50,186 nt of DNA from Colwellia marinimaniae (GTDB taxonomy: Bacteria > Pseudomonadota > Gammaproteobacteria > Enterobacterales > Alteromonadaceae), in NCBI RefSeq assembly GCF_002207865.1, contig NZ_BDQM01000027.1:1-50186 (forward strand), given 5' to 3'. Positions within the stretch are counted from its first letter, which is position 1. Every line of letters begins with the position of its first letter. The notes below the pieces were generated by a model. The model worked only from the letters and a program-made list of their open reading frames with translations, did not search any database and was not told the DNA's origin. Made by a program: the position numbers and the translations under genes. Of the stretch, positions 42,734 to 50,186 are shown piece by piece.

Positions 42734-43820
42734 GCAAGCCGCTCTCTTACCAGGGTTAGTGCTAATAACGTTATTATTGAGCAGTTTCACCAGTAAAGCC
42801 GAGCCTTATTTAGCTTATAAAAACAATTTAAAATGTATGGCTTGTCATGTAAATCCCGATGGTGGCGGGCAAAGAAATAACTTTGGTCGAGCATTTGGTC
42901 AAACAATATTGCCCGCTAAAACTAATAGCTTTGATAGTAATAAACTGGCGCAATTAACGCAGTATTTAACCATAGGCTCAGATGCTCGCTTCAACGCTAA
43001 TGCTCAAAAAGACAAAAATGAACTAACCAGTAAATCCTTTGAGGTCAGTAGTGTCTTGTTATACGCGAACATTGTCTTTGCTGACACCGGTCTATCTTTC
43101 TATATAGATGAACAAATAGCTCCAGGCTCGGCGCTAAACAGAGAAGCCTGGGCGATGATGAGTTTTGCTAGTGGCAACTTGCTCAAAGTGGGTAAAATGT
43201 TCCTGCCCTATGGCATCAGAATAGAAGATGATGGTGCCTTTATCAGACAAGTCACCGGTATGAACTTTGACAATGGCGATAACGGTATTGAATACACGGT
43301 AAATTATCAAAGGTCGGCGATTAATTTGTTTATGGCCAATGGTACCAGTCAACTAATCAATGATGATGATAACTTTTTATATGGCATTAGAGCTGAACAT
43401 CTATTCAGTGATTATCGCCTTGGTACTAGTCTAGTATTTAATAATAATGAACAACAAACTAAGATGTTTAATCTATATTCAGGTGCTACTTGGGGAAATT
43501 TCACCCTGCTAGCTGAGGTAGATTTAATCACCTTTAAGCCAATAAATAACGTTAGCTCAGCTCAAATAAAGCAGCTAATTACCTTTGTAGAAATCGATTA
43601 TCAATGGCAAAAAGGCCTAAATTTTAAGATTACGGCTGAATACTTCGACCCTGATCAGGATATTGATGAGAACCAACAAACTCGCTACTCATTTGTCACT
43701 GAATACACCCCAATTGCCAATGTGCAGTTACGATTAGGGCTACGGACCAAAGAAGATATACCGCAAAAGCCAAGCCAAAGTTATGATTTGATTTTTTTGC
43801 AAAGTCATTTTTATTTTTAG
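42717..43820 (+). CDS. Outer-membrane beta-barrel with N-terminal heme c motif
   Basis: 367 aa. The signal peptide ends near SKAEP. C40-MA-C43-H44, with NPDGGGQRNNFGRAFG, is a heme c-like N-terminal segment. The rest is beta-barrel-like with alternating strands and ends QSHFYF with a terminal Phe. The combination suggests a porin-cytochrome type protein in which a heme sits at the periplasmic mouth. I start at the ATG at 42717 (GGAG upstream), inside the end of the cytochrome gene; earlier in-frame ATGs are rejected. The substrate is unknown. Confidence 0.82.
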   Translation: MSIIFKQAALLPGLVLITLLLSSFTSKAEPYLAYKNNLKCMACHVNPDGGGQRNNFGRAFGQTILPAKTNSFDSNKLAQLTQYLTIGSDARFNANAQKDKNELTSKSFEVSSVLLYANIVFADTGLSFYIDEQIAPGSALNREAWAMMSFASGNLLKVGKMFLPYGIRIEDDGAFIRQVTGMNFDNGDNGIEYTVNYQRSAINLFMANGTSQLINDDDNFLYGIRAEHLFSDYRLGTSLVFNNNEQQTKMFNLYSGATWGNFTLLAEVDLITFKPINNVSSAQIKQLITFVEIDYQWQKGLNFKITAEYFDPDQDIDENQQTRYSFVTEYTPIANVQLRLGLRTKEDIPQKPSQSYDLIFLQSHFYF

Positions 43821-43823
43821 TAA

Positions 43824-44468
43824 ATGGTTAAGACTCACTCAATTAATATATTAAGTTCGACCGATGGAAAACAACAAGTTATGCCATACGAATCAATGAA
43901 ATATGACCAGCAGCACAACCAAGAAATTAGTGAGCTAATTGACTTGTTATGCCACTGTGGCAAGGGCGACAAGGTCGCCTTTAAGCGGTTATATCAACAA
44001 ACAGCGCCGCGACTAAATGGTATTGCCTATCGCATTACTCGCAATCGAGATAGTGCCAACGAAGTACTACAAGAAGCCTTCATTAAGATATGGGAAAATA
44101 GCAGTCATTATCAAGTGGACAAAAGTGAACCCTTTACTTGGCTCGCGGCTATTGTCCGATATCGAGCCTATGACAGATTAAGGTACGATAAACGTAGGCA
44201 CCAAGCAGATATGATTGAGTTTCATGAAGACGACATTCAGGCATTAAACTTCAACAGTCAACAACTTGCTTTCAAAGAACATGCGCAAGGTGCGCTCAAT
44301 GACTGTTTAGCTAAGCTAGCACAGCAACAAAGCCAAGCTATTTTAATGGCCTACCTATACGGTTATAGTCGAGCAGATATCGCGGCATATTTAAAATCTC
44401 CGGTCAATACGATTAAGTCTTGGATACGGCGTGGATTAGGGAAATTACAATTATGCCTAAAAAATTAG
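43824..44468 (+). CDS. ECF-type sigma factor
   Basis: 214 aa. Region 2 is AYRITRNRDSANEVLQEAFIKIW and region 4 is LYGYSRADIAAYLKSPVNTI followed by KSWIRRGLGKL. The first 26 residues are not conserved and no ribosome site precedes 43824, so the ATG at 43881 may be the real start. It lies 3 bases after the barrel gene and overlaps the anti-sigma gene, so sigma, anti-sigma and envelope genes form one transcript. It probably drives its own cluster. Confidence 0.9.
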   Translation: MVKTHSINILSSTDGKQQVMPYESMKYDQQHNQEISELIDLLCHCGKGDKVAFKRLYQQTAPRLNGIAYRITRNRDSANEVLQEAFIKIWENSSHYQVDKSEPFTWLAAIVRYRAYDRLRYDKRRHQADMIEFHEDDIQALNFNSQQLAFKEHAQGALNDCLAKLAQQQSQAILMAYLYGYSRADIAAYLKSPVNTIKSWIRRGLGKLQLCLKN

Positions 44469-45292
44469 CGCCTAAGCAATTAACACGTTACACCAAGCCG
44501 ACCATAGTAGAGCATATTGCTAGCCACTATGTTTTAGGTACGTTATCTACTCTCGTACATAATAGAGCAGAGCAACTTATGCTTGTTCATCCGCAACTTG
44601 AAGCCAGAATCAATCACTGGCAACAAAGTTTTATTGCTTTGGACAGACAAACCACAGAATTAGCGCCTAAGGAGTCAACTTGGCAAGCAATAACGGCCCA
44701 GGTAGACAATTTAACAACTACCGAGGCTAACAATAACTTAGGACAAGCTGCGGTAAAAGCACAACCAGCAAAACAAAAGCATGCCCGGCAAGAACTAGTC
44801 GCGCTAATTAAGCCGTGGTTTACGTTAGCCAGTTCGCGCTTTATCCACGCAGTATCTATTGTCGTTATTTGCCTGCTAAGCTTTGCCTTACTCAACTCTA
44901 ACCAACAAGGCGGCACAGAGGATTCGTTAAGTTACATTGCCGTACTAACCAACACAGATAATAATGCACAATTCGTTGCCAGCACCTATGGTGAATCAAA
45001 GACATTAGTCATCAACATCATACATACCCCTGACATTAGCGCCGCAGAAGATTTAGAGCTTTGGGTTGTCTCCAAAACCGACCAACAAGCACGCAGCCTA
45101 GGCATTATCCCCCGAAATGTCGCCATACTTGCACAGCAATTATCGGCAGCGCAATGGCGTTTAATTAAAGACTCAGCAGCACTGATAGTGACCATTGAAG
45201 ACTTAGGGGGCTCTCCCATAGGTGAGCCCAGTGATATTATTGTTGCTCGAGGCTTATGTATTAGGTTAAAGGAATGGCAGAAAAATGCATAG
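44453..45292 (+). CDS. RskA-like anti-sigma factor
   Basis: 279 aa. The N-terminal cytoplasmic part has IASHYVLGTLS and ARINHWQQSF, the anti-sigma motif region. One transmembrane helix lies at about 129-148. The periplasmic C-terminal RskA domain has YIAVLTNTDNNAQF and DLELWVVSKTDQQARSLG. I start at the ATG at 44453, which overlaps the sigma stop by 16 bases; an in-frame TTG at 44420 is rejected. It holds the sigma factor at the membrane until an envelope signal releases it. It overlaps the next gene by 8 bases. Confidence 0.88.
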   Translation: MPKKLAPKQLTRYTKPTIVEHIASHYVLGTLSTLVHNRAEQLMLVHPQLEARINHWQQSFIALDRQTTELAPKESTWQAITAQVDNLTTTEANNNLGQAAVKAQPAKQKHARQELVALIKPWFTLASSRFIHAVSIVVICLLSFALLNSNQQGGTEDSLSYIAVLTNTDNNAQFVASTYGESKTLVINIIHTPDISAAEDLELWVVSKTDQQARSLGIIPRNVAILAQQLSAAQWRLIKDSAALIVTIEDLGGSPIGEPSDIIVARGLCIRLKEWQKNA

Positions 45293-46622
45293 AACCATGC
45301 CTAAAATAATACGTAAGACAATGCGTAAAACAATAAATATAGCCTTAATAACATTACTAGCTGGCTTTACTGGCGTGTCTTTTGCGGAAGCAGAGTCAAA
45401 GGAACAAGTAGCTGACAAATACAATGTTGAACTACCAGGTAAACATGAACTGGCTTTTCGTAGTCGTTATCAAAGTACCCATGATGATTGGTGGCAAGAT
45501 GCCAATGCCTTTACAACTCGGGTTAAATTAACCTCTAGCTTTACCTTAGATGATAATGAGCAATGGCAACTTTTATTACAGCCTAACTATGTTTTTGTTC
45601 ACAACGATAATTACAACTCAATCAGCCAGTTTAATCGCAAGTCGGTTATTCCTGATACCCAAGGCGGCAGCTTAAGCCAAGGTTATTTAGCTTTTAGCAG
45701 TAATAATAATTGGCAGATAAAAGCTGGCCGACAAAGCCTGTCATACGATAATGAACGCATGGTTGGCGCGCTAGAGTATTGGCAAACCCCGCAAAGTTTC
45801 GATGCTATTTCAGCGCAATATAACGATCAAATGAACTGGCATATTCAATACGCTTATGTTGATAAAGTGCAGCGAATTTTTGGTCGGCATGCTGATAAAG
45901 AGTTACCTGCAGACGACCCTCGTAATGGTTACCTGACTAATAGACCGACAAGTGAATGGGGTGAACACCAGCTTAAAGGCCACTTCATTAATATGGGCTA
46001 TAAAACAGAGAATAACTGGCAACTTGTTGTATACAATTATCTTATTGATAATAGAGACCAAGCATCATTTTCTAGTAACACTGTCGGCATTAGAATTGCA
46101 GATGAATTTAAACCCAATAGTATTAAATATCGTTATAACGCTGAGTTTGCTTGGCAAGAAGATGCTTACAACAACACCGACAATTATCAAGCTTGGTATA
46201 ACCTAGTTGCAGCCAGTATTCAGTATAAAAGTCATATCTTTCAACTTAGCCAAGAAACCTTTAGCCAAGATCAGGGCATTGGCTTTAAATCTTCACTGGG
46301 CACTAACCATAAATTTCAAGGTTGGGCCGATGTCTTTACCAGCTATTCCGGACAAAAGGGCTTACGCGATACGTTCTTTACCTATCGTGGTCGTCATAAA
46401 AAGCTGCGTTGGCGCTTTGTTTACCATGACTTCAATACTTACGGCACGGGCCAAGAGATAGGCTATGAGTTCGATTTTGAGTTAGCGTATAGACTGACCA
46501 GAAAGTGGCAGATAAAAGCGGTTTATGCGGATTACCGTAGTAAAGATACCTGGACAGCTGAGTACCTCGCCGCCAATTTTGATTTATCGACTTGGTTTAT
46601 TTCGGTTTCCTATAATATTTAA
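45285..46622 (+). CDS. Alginate-export-like outer-membrane barrel
   Basis: 445 aa. The signal peptide is about 15-35 (IALITLLAGFTGVSFAEA). GKHELAFRSRYQ starts the barrel. KAGRQSLSYDNERMVGALEY and QSFDAI match the alginate_exp-type signature (GRQ...RmVG...W...sFD). The function may be porin-like rather than alginate export, since no alginate genes are seen. It overlaps the anti-sigma gene by 8 bases, so it belongs to the sigma-controlled operon. Confidence 0.82.
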   Translation: MHRTMPKIIRKTMRKTINIALITLLAGFTGVSFAEAESKEQVADKYNVELPGKHELAFRSRYQSTHDDWWQDANAFTTRVKLTSSFTLDDNEQWQLLLQPNYVFVHNDNYNSISQFNRKSVIPDTQGGSLSQGYLAFSSNNNWQIKAGRQSLSYDNERMVGALEYWQTPQSFDAISAQYNDQMNWHIQYAYVDKVQRIFGRHADKELPADDPRNGYLTNRPTSEWGEHQLKGHFINMGYKTENNWQLVVYNYLIDNRDQASFSSNTVGIRIADEFKPNSIKYRYNAEFAWQEDAYNNTDNYQAWYNLVAASIQYKSHIFQLSQETFSQDQGIGFKSSLGTNHKFQGWADVFTSYSGQKGLRDTFFTYRGRHKKLRWRFVYHDFNTYGTGQEIGYEFDFELAYRLTRKWQIKAVYADYRSKDTWTAEYLAANFDLSTWFISVSYNI

Positions 46623-46658
46623 CCAGTGAAAATGATCACATAGTTAATGAGATTGCTA

Positions 46659-47369
46659 TTACTTCCAATCGTCAGCATTACCATCATGGATAATGGTAAT
46701 GCCTTCCATTTCATCATAACGGTCGTACACTTCATCCGGCATTGGGTTCTGCCTTAACTCGATAAATTTTAATTTAGTTAAACCGGCAAGCACTAGATCT
46801 TCAAGCTTGTTATCAAAAAAGTAAGCCTTTTCTAATGAGGTCAGTGCACTGATATTAATATCAACTAACTGGTTATTAGTAATGCGTATTTTTTTTAACT
46901 TCCCTAGACCCGTTAGATTTATTGACCTTAATTTATTTTTGAATAAATACAGTGTCGTTAGCTCTGACAAGCCTGACAGTTTTACTTCGACCAGTTGATT
47001 ATTAGAAATATTAACAAATTTTAATTTTTTGAAAGATGAAATATCTACTACTTTTAATTGATTATTAAATAACGATAAGTGCTCTAAATCCGTCAACACA
47101 GTTAAACCATCTAATTGCTTAATATGCTTACCATGACATTTTACTTTTTTTAACTTATGCCATGCAACGGCTGGCGTATCAGCAACTAATTCAGTAAGAC
47201 AGCGAGCTAAATATTCATCTTTAATAATGTTAGTTATTGACTGCTCAGTTGCCTGACTAGCAAAATTTGTCACTAAACTGAGGGCAATAATAGGCAAAGT
47301 GACTGATAAAACTTTACTTAGTTTATTGATGTTTAGCTTGGTCAATGGTTTGATGATATTAGTGATCAC
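46659..47369 (-). CDS. Leucine-rich repeat protein
   Basis: 236 aa. The N-terminal hydrophobic signal or anchor is about 22-41 (VLSVTLPIIALSLVTNFASQ). Five or six LRRs of 21 residues follow (LTDLEHLSLFNNQLKVVDIS, LKFVNISNNQLVEVKLS and so on) and then an acidic tail. It is probably periplasmic or surface-exposed and protein-binding. It is convergent with the barrel gene. No specific role is recognised. Confidence 0.85.
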   Translation of the reverse strand: MITNIIKPLTKLNINKLSKVLSVTLPIIALSLVTNFASQATEQSITNIIKDEYLARCLTELVADTPAVAWHKLKKVKCHGKHIKQLDGLTVLTDLEHLSLFNNQLKVVDISSFKKLKFVNISNNQLVEVKLSGLSELTTLYLFKNKLRSINLTGLGKLKKIRITNNQLVDINISALTSLEKAYFFDNKLEDLVLAGLTKLKFIELRQNPMPDEVYDRYDEMEGITIIHDGNADDWK

Positions 47370-47501
47370 AGTGAGCTCTTACGGCAATTATTGATAAAGT
47401 CAAAGCTGGTTACTTTGCTACTTATTACTTTAGCCTAGATAAATAATTAATAGCACTATGGCCACTCTTTTTTTACTAAGCAACTTCAAACCCTAATGCT
47501 A

Positions 47502-47897
47502 TTACTTTTTCGGTTGATGAAACTCGATAACATTACAGTCGGGATCACGAATGAAAACCGATGTTCCGCTAGGAAAAACTACCGGCCCTTCAGTAATATC
47601 AATAGCCAATGTTTTCAGCTGGGCAATAACAGCATCCATATCATTTACTTCCAAAGCAACATGGGTATAACCTGCTTTTTTCACCGCTTCATCCATCAAC
47701 ACATTCGTCTCTGTTGGCGCGGCGGCATTTAGAATAAAGTTAATATTAACGCCACTGGCATGCTCCATAATGGCAACAGGCTCAGGTCCTACCGGGCCGA
47801 CAATAAATTTAAAACCCAGCTTTTCGTAAAAAGCTCTCGAGCTAGCCAAGCTAAAAACACGAATGCCAAGATGATTTACCCGGGTGATTTGCTGCAT
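47502..47897 (-). CDS. VOC family (glyoxalase-fold) protein
   Basis: 131 aa. There are two beta-alpha-beta-beta-beta modules. Metal-type residues appear at the His in VNHLGIRV, the His in YTHVALEV and the Glu in NVIEFHQ, so it may be a metal-dependent lyase or dioxygenase. It lacks features specific for lactoylglutathione lyase; the substrate is unknown. Monocistronic. Confidence 0.85.
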   Translation of the reverse strand: MQQITRVNHLGIRVFSLASSRAFYEKLGFKFIVGPVGPEPVAIMEHASGVNINFILNAAAPTETNVLMDEAVKKAGYTHVALEVNDMDAVIAQLKTLAIDITEGPVVFPSGTSVFIRDPDCNVIEFHQPKK

Positions 47898-48238
47898 AGT
47901 AGACCTTTAAGTTATTGTGCTGCTGATTAACAGTGTAATCAATATATCAAATAAGATGAATACCCTGACAGTACAATTATTGTTGCCACCTTCAGTTTAA
48001 TAAAGCTTGGCAGTAAGGAGAAAAATGAAAGGGCCAGGCATTTAGCCGCTGACGTTTGCTGGTAGGCAATAGTGCCTTTAAACTACTCACAGATTACAAA
48101 TTGTCATATTCCTTATTATTTCATTTGTTTAAGATAGCTTACTAAGCATCGGTACTAGGAGTTTAGTCCATATCGGCATTACTTAGCTAAGCTATTCTAC
48201 GCAAATGACTATTAGAAGGTTCAATAGGAACGTAAAAA
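47898..48238. other. Divergent intergenic region, nothing recognised
   Basis: About 340 bases lie between the VOC and thioredoxin-like genes. It must hold both promoters. No ORF, repeat or RNA is recognised. Confidence 0.45.
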
Positions 48239-48730
48239 ATGAAGTATTGGTTAAAACAAATCGCTATTTTTGGTGTGATTTTTCTTATGATGAGCTTTGC
48301 CGTAGATACATGGCGAACTAAGGATATGGATCGACAAGCGCTGCCCGAATTACAAGGGCTGACGATTCATAACGCAGCAATTGATTTAAAGGCGTTAAGC
48401 TTTGAACAGCCCGTATTAGTGTACTTTTGGGGTACCTGGTGTCCGGTTTGTTCCGTAGTGAGTTCTTCGGTCGATACTATTTCGCGGCATTACCCTGTTT
48501 ACAGCATTGCCATGCAATCTGGTGATAATGAGACACTAAAAACGTATATGAGCACTGAAGATTATCAATTTAAGGTCATCAACGACAATGATAATCGTAT
48601 AGCGAGATCACTGGGTGTGCAAGTAACACCTTTAGTGATGGTGATTGACCAAGGTGAATTAGTTAATTACACCACAGGTTATGTCAGTTTATTTGGTTTA
48701 TGGTGGCGCATTGCTTGGGCTAGTTGGTAA
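48239..48730 (+). CDS. ScsD/TlpA-like membrane thioredoxin
   Basis: 163 aa. One N-terminal membrane anchor (residues about 7-22) precedes a periplasmic thioredoxin fold with C68-PV-C71 in WGTWCPVC and the cis-Pro loop VTPLVMV. This is the protein disulfide oxidoreductase type found in ScsD and DsbE relatives. It may reduce or oxidise envelope thiols, such as the paired cysteines of the repeat lipoprotein; this is inference. Monocistronic. Confidence 0.87.
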   Translation: MKYWLKQIAIFGVIFLMMSFAVDTWRTKDMDRQALPELQGLTIHNAAIDLKALSFEQPVLVYFWGTWCPVCSVVSSSVDTISRHYPVYSIAMQSGDNETLKTYMSTEDYQFKVINDNDNRIARSLGVQVTPLVMVIDQGELVNYTTGYVSLFGLWWRIAWASW

Positions 48731-48819
48731 GTAATACCTGACAGAAAATTATCGAATATATAGTGTAATAGATATCACCAACATGGCTAAAGTAACCTTA
48801 ACCATGCCACTTCAGCAAC

Positions 48820-48964
48820 GAGCTTGTAGAATAACTCGTTTATTATGAATTACCCCCTAAAATCGGGGTGGTAAATGCATTACCTATATCGAGTTAATCC
48901 TCTGCAGTTCGATACAGGAGCACAAAATTTTAGTAGTTTTGGCTGAATTAGTTATTCTACAGCC
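48820..48964. mobile_element. 145-bp MITE-like element at an attC site
   Basis: Terminal repeats are GAGCTTGTAGAATAACT on the left and GAGGCTGTAGAATAACT on the right (reverse complement). There is no ORF inside; an ACCCC...GGGGT hairpin lies near 48851-48871. AAC flanks both ends and could be a 3-bp target duplication. The same 17-bp end recurs at 50032, where it also follows AAC of an attC core. It is probably a non-autonomous relative of an insertion sequence. Confidence 0.6.
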
Positions 48965-49038
48965 TCAACGCCCCAATAAGGGGCTAATAATAGTTGGCTA
49001 AAATGTGAAGCGAAGCTGAAGCGAGCAAACGGTTAGCA
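48964..49038 (-). repeat. attC-like site G (degenerate)
   Basis: The minus-strand order is CTAACCG, TTTGCTCGC, then AGCCAACTATT, GCCCCTTATTGGGGCGTTG. The GCGTTG end and AGCCAACT arm match the other sites, but the partner arm is replaced, so the stem is broken. It follows the YggL-like cassette gene and touches the MITE-like element. Confidence 0.6.
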
Positions 49039-49054
49039 GTCCATTTTAATTGGC

Positions 49055-49387
49055 TTATGTGCCATAGTTAGCATCGACAAGTTCACCAATATTAAACTCT
49101 GCAACGATATTTTGGCCTTTCAACCAATTAGAGATGCTTGATATGTCCGATTCAGTGACTGAAGCATAGCGTTCCTGAGAAGAAATAAAGCCTGCAAAGG
49201 AAGTCAGATCTCCGCCCCCGCCAACACACAAGTTTAGAGTGTCAACATAAACAAAAAAGTCATCCATTATGGTTGCTAATTCAGACTCATCCTTACAAGT
49301 TAAATTACAATCTAATTCAACCCCCATTACAGCAAATTCATCTAAATAAAGCTTTTTTCTTAATCTACGGGATTTTCGAGAGTGCAT
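49055..49387 (-). CDS. YggL-like (DUF469) protein in an integron cassette
   Basis: 110 aa. The start SRKSRRLRKKLYLDEFAVMG matches E. coli YggL, a ribosome-associated DUF469 protein. The middle keeps DDFFVYVDTLNL...GGGGDLTSFAGFI, and the tail keeps the helix around SISNWLKGQ. I start at the ATG at 49387 with AAGGA upstream; the earlier in-frame ATG lies in the attC site. It lies between attC sites F and G on the minus strand, so it is a mobile gene copy of a core protein family. Confidence 0.82.
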   Translation of the reverse strand: MHSRKSRRLRKKLYLDEFAVMGVELDCNLTCKDESELATIMDDFFVYVDTLNLCVGGGGDLTSFAGFISSQERYASVTESDISSISNWLKGQNIVAEFNIGELVDANYGT

Positions 49388-49400
49388 AATTTTTCCTTGA

Positions 49401-49500
49401 CCTAACGCCACAATATGCGGCTAAGTAACAGTTGGCTAAAATAAGTGATACACGAACAAAAAGCCAACTGTTTTTTGTCCTTGTTGAATTGCTTATAGCA
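49401..49500 (-). repeat. attC site F
   Basis: On the minus strand CAGTTGGCT and AGCCAACT form the arms, and TGGCGTTAGG is the end core. The starting core is degenerate (CTATAAGC instead of TAACAAG). Otherwise it is close to attC D, including the GGACAAAAAA arm segment. Confidence 0.8.
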
Positions 49501-49514
49501 GTATATTCACTGCC

Positions 49515-50003
49515 TTACGCTATTTCTTGTTTATAAAGCTTTAATCCTCTCGCTTTATAATTAGATAATGCTGAATCGTGATCTAATGAACAAGTATGTA
49601 CCCATACTCTCTTAGTTTTAGTAATTTTCCACGCATTCGAAATTGCTTGTGATAATAAATAACCGCCAAAACCCTTACCAATAAAATTTGGAGCTAAGCC
49701 AAAATAAGCTATTTCTGTATCTCCTGATTCGTTAGTATTTAATTCAAAATAACCAGCGATAGTCCCTTCATAATATGCAACCCAAGTACGTAAATCTGGG
49801 TTTTCTACATACGCTTCCCATTCTGCCTCCGGGAGTGATAATTTATCTACCCACGCCCATTGCTCTCCGATAAGCTGATAAAGAAATTTATTGAACCTAA
49901 ATTCGTTAATTTTCGCTTCTACAATGGCAAGCCCACGTGGGTCTGTTTTTTCAATCAACTCTTCAGGAGTATTCATTTCTAAATAATAAGTTCTAACTTT
50001 CAT
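49515..50003 (-). CDS. GNAT acetyltransferase in an integron cassette
   Basis: 162 aa. The acetyl-CoA loop is GKGFGGYLLSQA after the EIAYFGLAPNF strand. VAYYEGTIAGYFEL is the preceding beta strand pair, and the NYKARGLKLYK end is typical. I start at the ATG at 50003 with GGAG 4 bases upstream, rather than an in-frame ATG 21 bases earlier. It is preceded by an interrupted attC core (50026) and followed by attC F. The substrate is unknown; GNATs are common cassette cargo. Confidence 0.85.
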   Translation of the reverse strand: MKVRTYYLEMNTPEELIEKTDPRGLAIVEAKINEFRFNKFLYQLIGEQWAWVDKLSLPEAEWEAYVENPDLRTWVAYYEGTIAGYFELNTNESGDTEIAYFGLAPNFIGKGFGGYLLSQAISNAWKITKTKRVWVHTCSLDHDSALSNYKARGLKLYKQEIA

Positions 50004-50025
50004 ATAGCTCCATACTACCGACACT

Positions 50026-50186
50026 GCTAACGAGCCTGTAGAATAACTCGTTTTTTAACTTTATTTAGAATCGAAATACTTTAACTGGATTATTTTCTTT
50101 TAACAATCAAAAACGTTTACGTTTTTGGCGATTTTTATTTTTCATCAATGGGGGGGTAAATACTGGGGAAGTTTTACTGGCTTTTG
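50026..50186. mobile_element. attC core interrupted by an insertion element end (partial)
   Basis: GCTAACG (50026-50032) is the core of the attC or attI upstream of the GNAT cassette, but the stem does not continue. Instead GAGCCTGTAGAATAACT begins at 50032, the same terminal repeat as the MITE-like element. The sequence to the window end holds no ORF and probably is the end of a full insertion sequence lying outside. Confidence 0.55.

Overview
The window is AT-rich chromosomal DNA from a marine gammaproteobacterium. The protein families, the Vibrio/Alteromonadales-type integron attC sites and the base composition suggest the Colwelliaceae or a relative; this is inference. No rRNA, tRNA or CRISPR array was seen.

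Region 1 (1-5.4 kb) is mobile DNA. It holds the right part of an IS91-like element (a tyrosine recombinase plus a Y2-type HUH transposase), then an array of minus-strand gene cassettes separated by five clear attC sites and one doubtful one. The array ends at an attI-like junction, followed by a LexA box and a frameshifted, truncated N-terminal relic of an integron integrase. It looks like a dead chromosomal integron. Two of its genes are very short (33 and 35 codons).

Region 2 (5.6-20.1 kb) is an almost complete purine catabolism cluster on the plus strand: xdhA-xdhB-xdhC, allantoinase, allantoicase, OHCU decarboxylase, HIU hydrolase, ureidoglycolate lyase, guanine deaminase, membrane-bound urate oxidase PuuD, and malate synthase G. 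It takes guanine, hypoxanthine and xanthine to urea, glyoxylate and malate. A RutR-like TetR regulator and a DUF4442 protein follow.

Region 3 (22.3-26.1 kb) has an AGXT-type glyoxylate aminotransferase divergent from a Tsx-like nucleoside channel, a truncated permease relic and a short malic enzyme. Region 4 (26.5-31 kb) has a large two-propeller sensor diguanylate cyclase and a small GNAT operon. Region 5 (31.3-36.5 kb) encodes the beta-hydroxyaspartate cycle (bhcB, bhcC, bhcD), the IclR regulator bhcR and a GlcG/HbpS protein. Together with the aminotransferase this makes a full route from two glyoxylate to oxaloacetate. A TGACAC-N2-GTGTCA operator lies upstream of xdhA, in the aminotransferase/tsx divergent region and in the bhcB/bhcR divergent region. 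Purine breakdown and glyoxylate assimilation therefore look like one regulon.

Region 6 (36.6-48.7 kb) has a class D beta-lactamase, an M23 peptidase relic, a LysR regulator, a rhodanese, and an uncharacterised envelope cluster: a five-repeat lipoprotein, a cytochrome c lipoprotein, a heme-motif beta-barrel, an ECF sigma factor, an RskA-like anti-sigma factor and a second barrel. A leucine-rich repeat protein, a VOC protein and a thioredoxin-like protein follow. Region 7 (48.8-50.2 kb) returns to integron cassettes of the same attC family (a YggL-like and a GNAT protein). Both are bordered by elements with a shared 17-bp terminal repeat that sit at attC cores.
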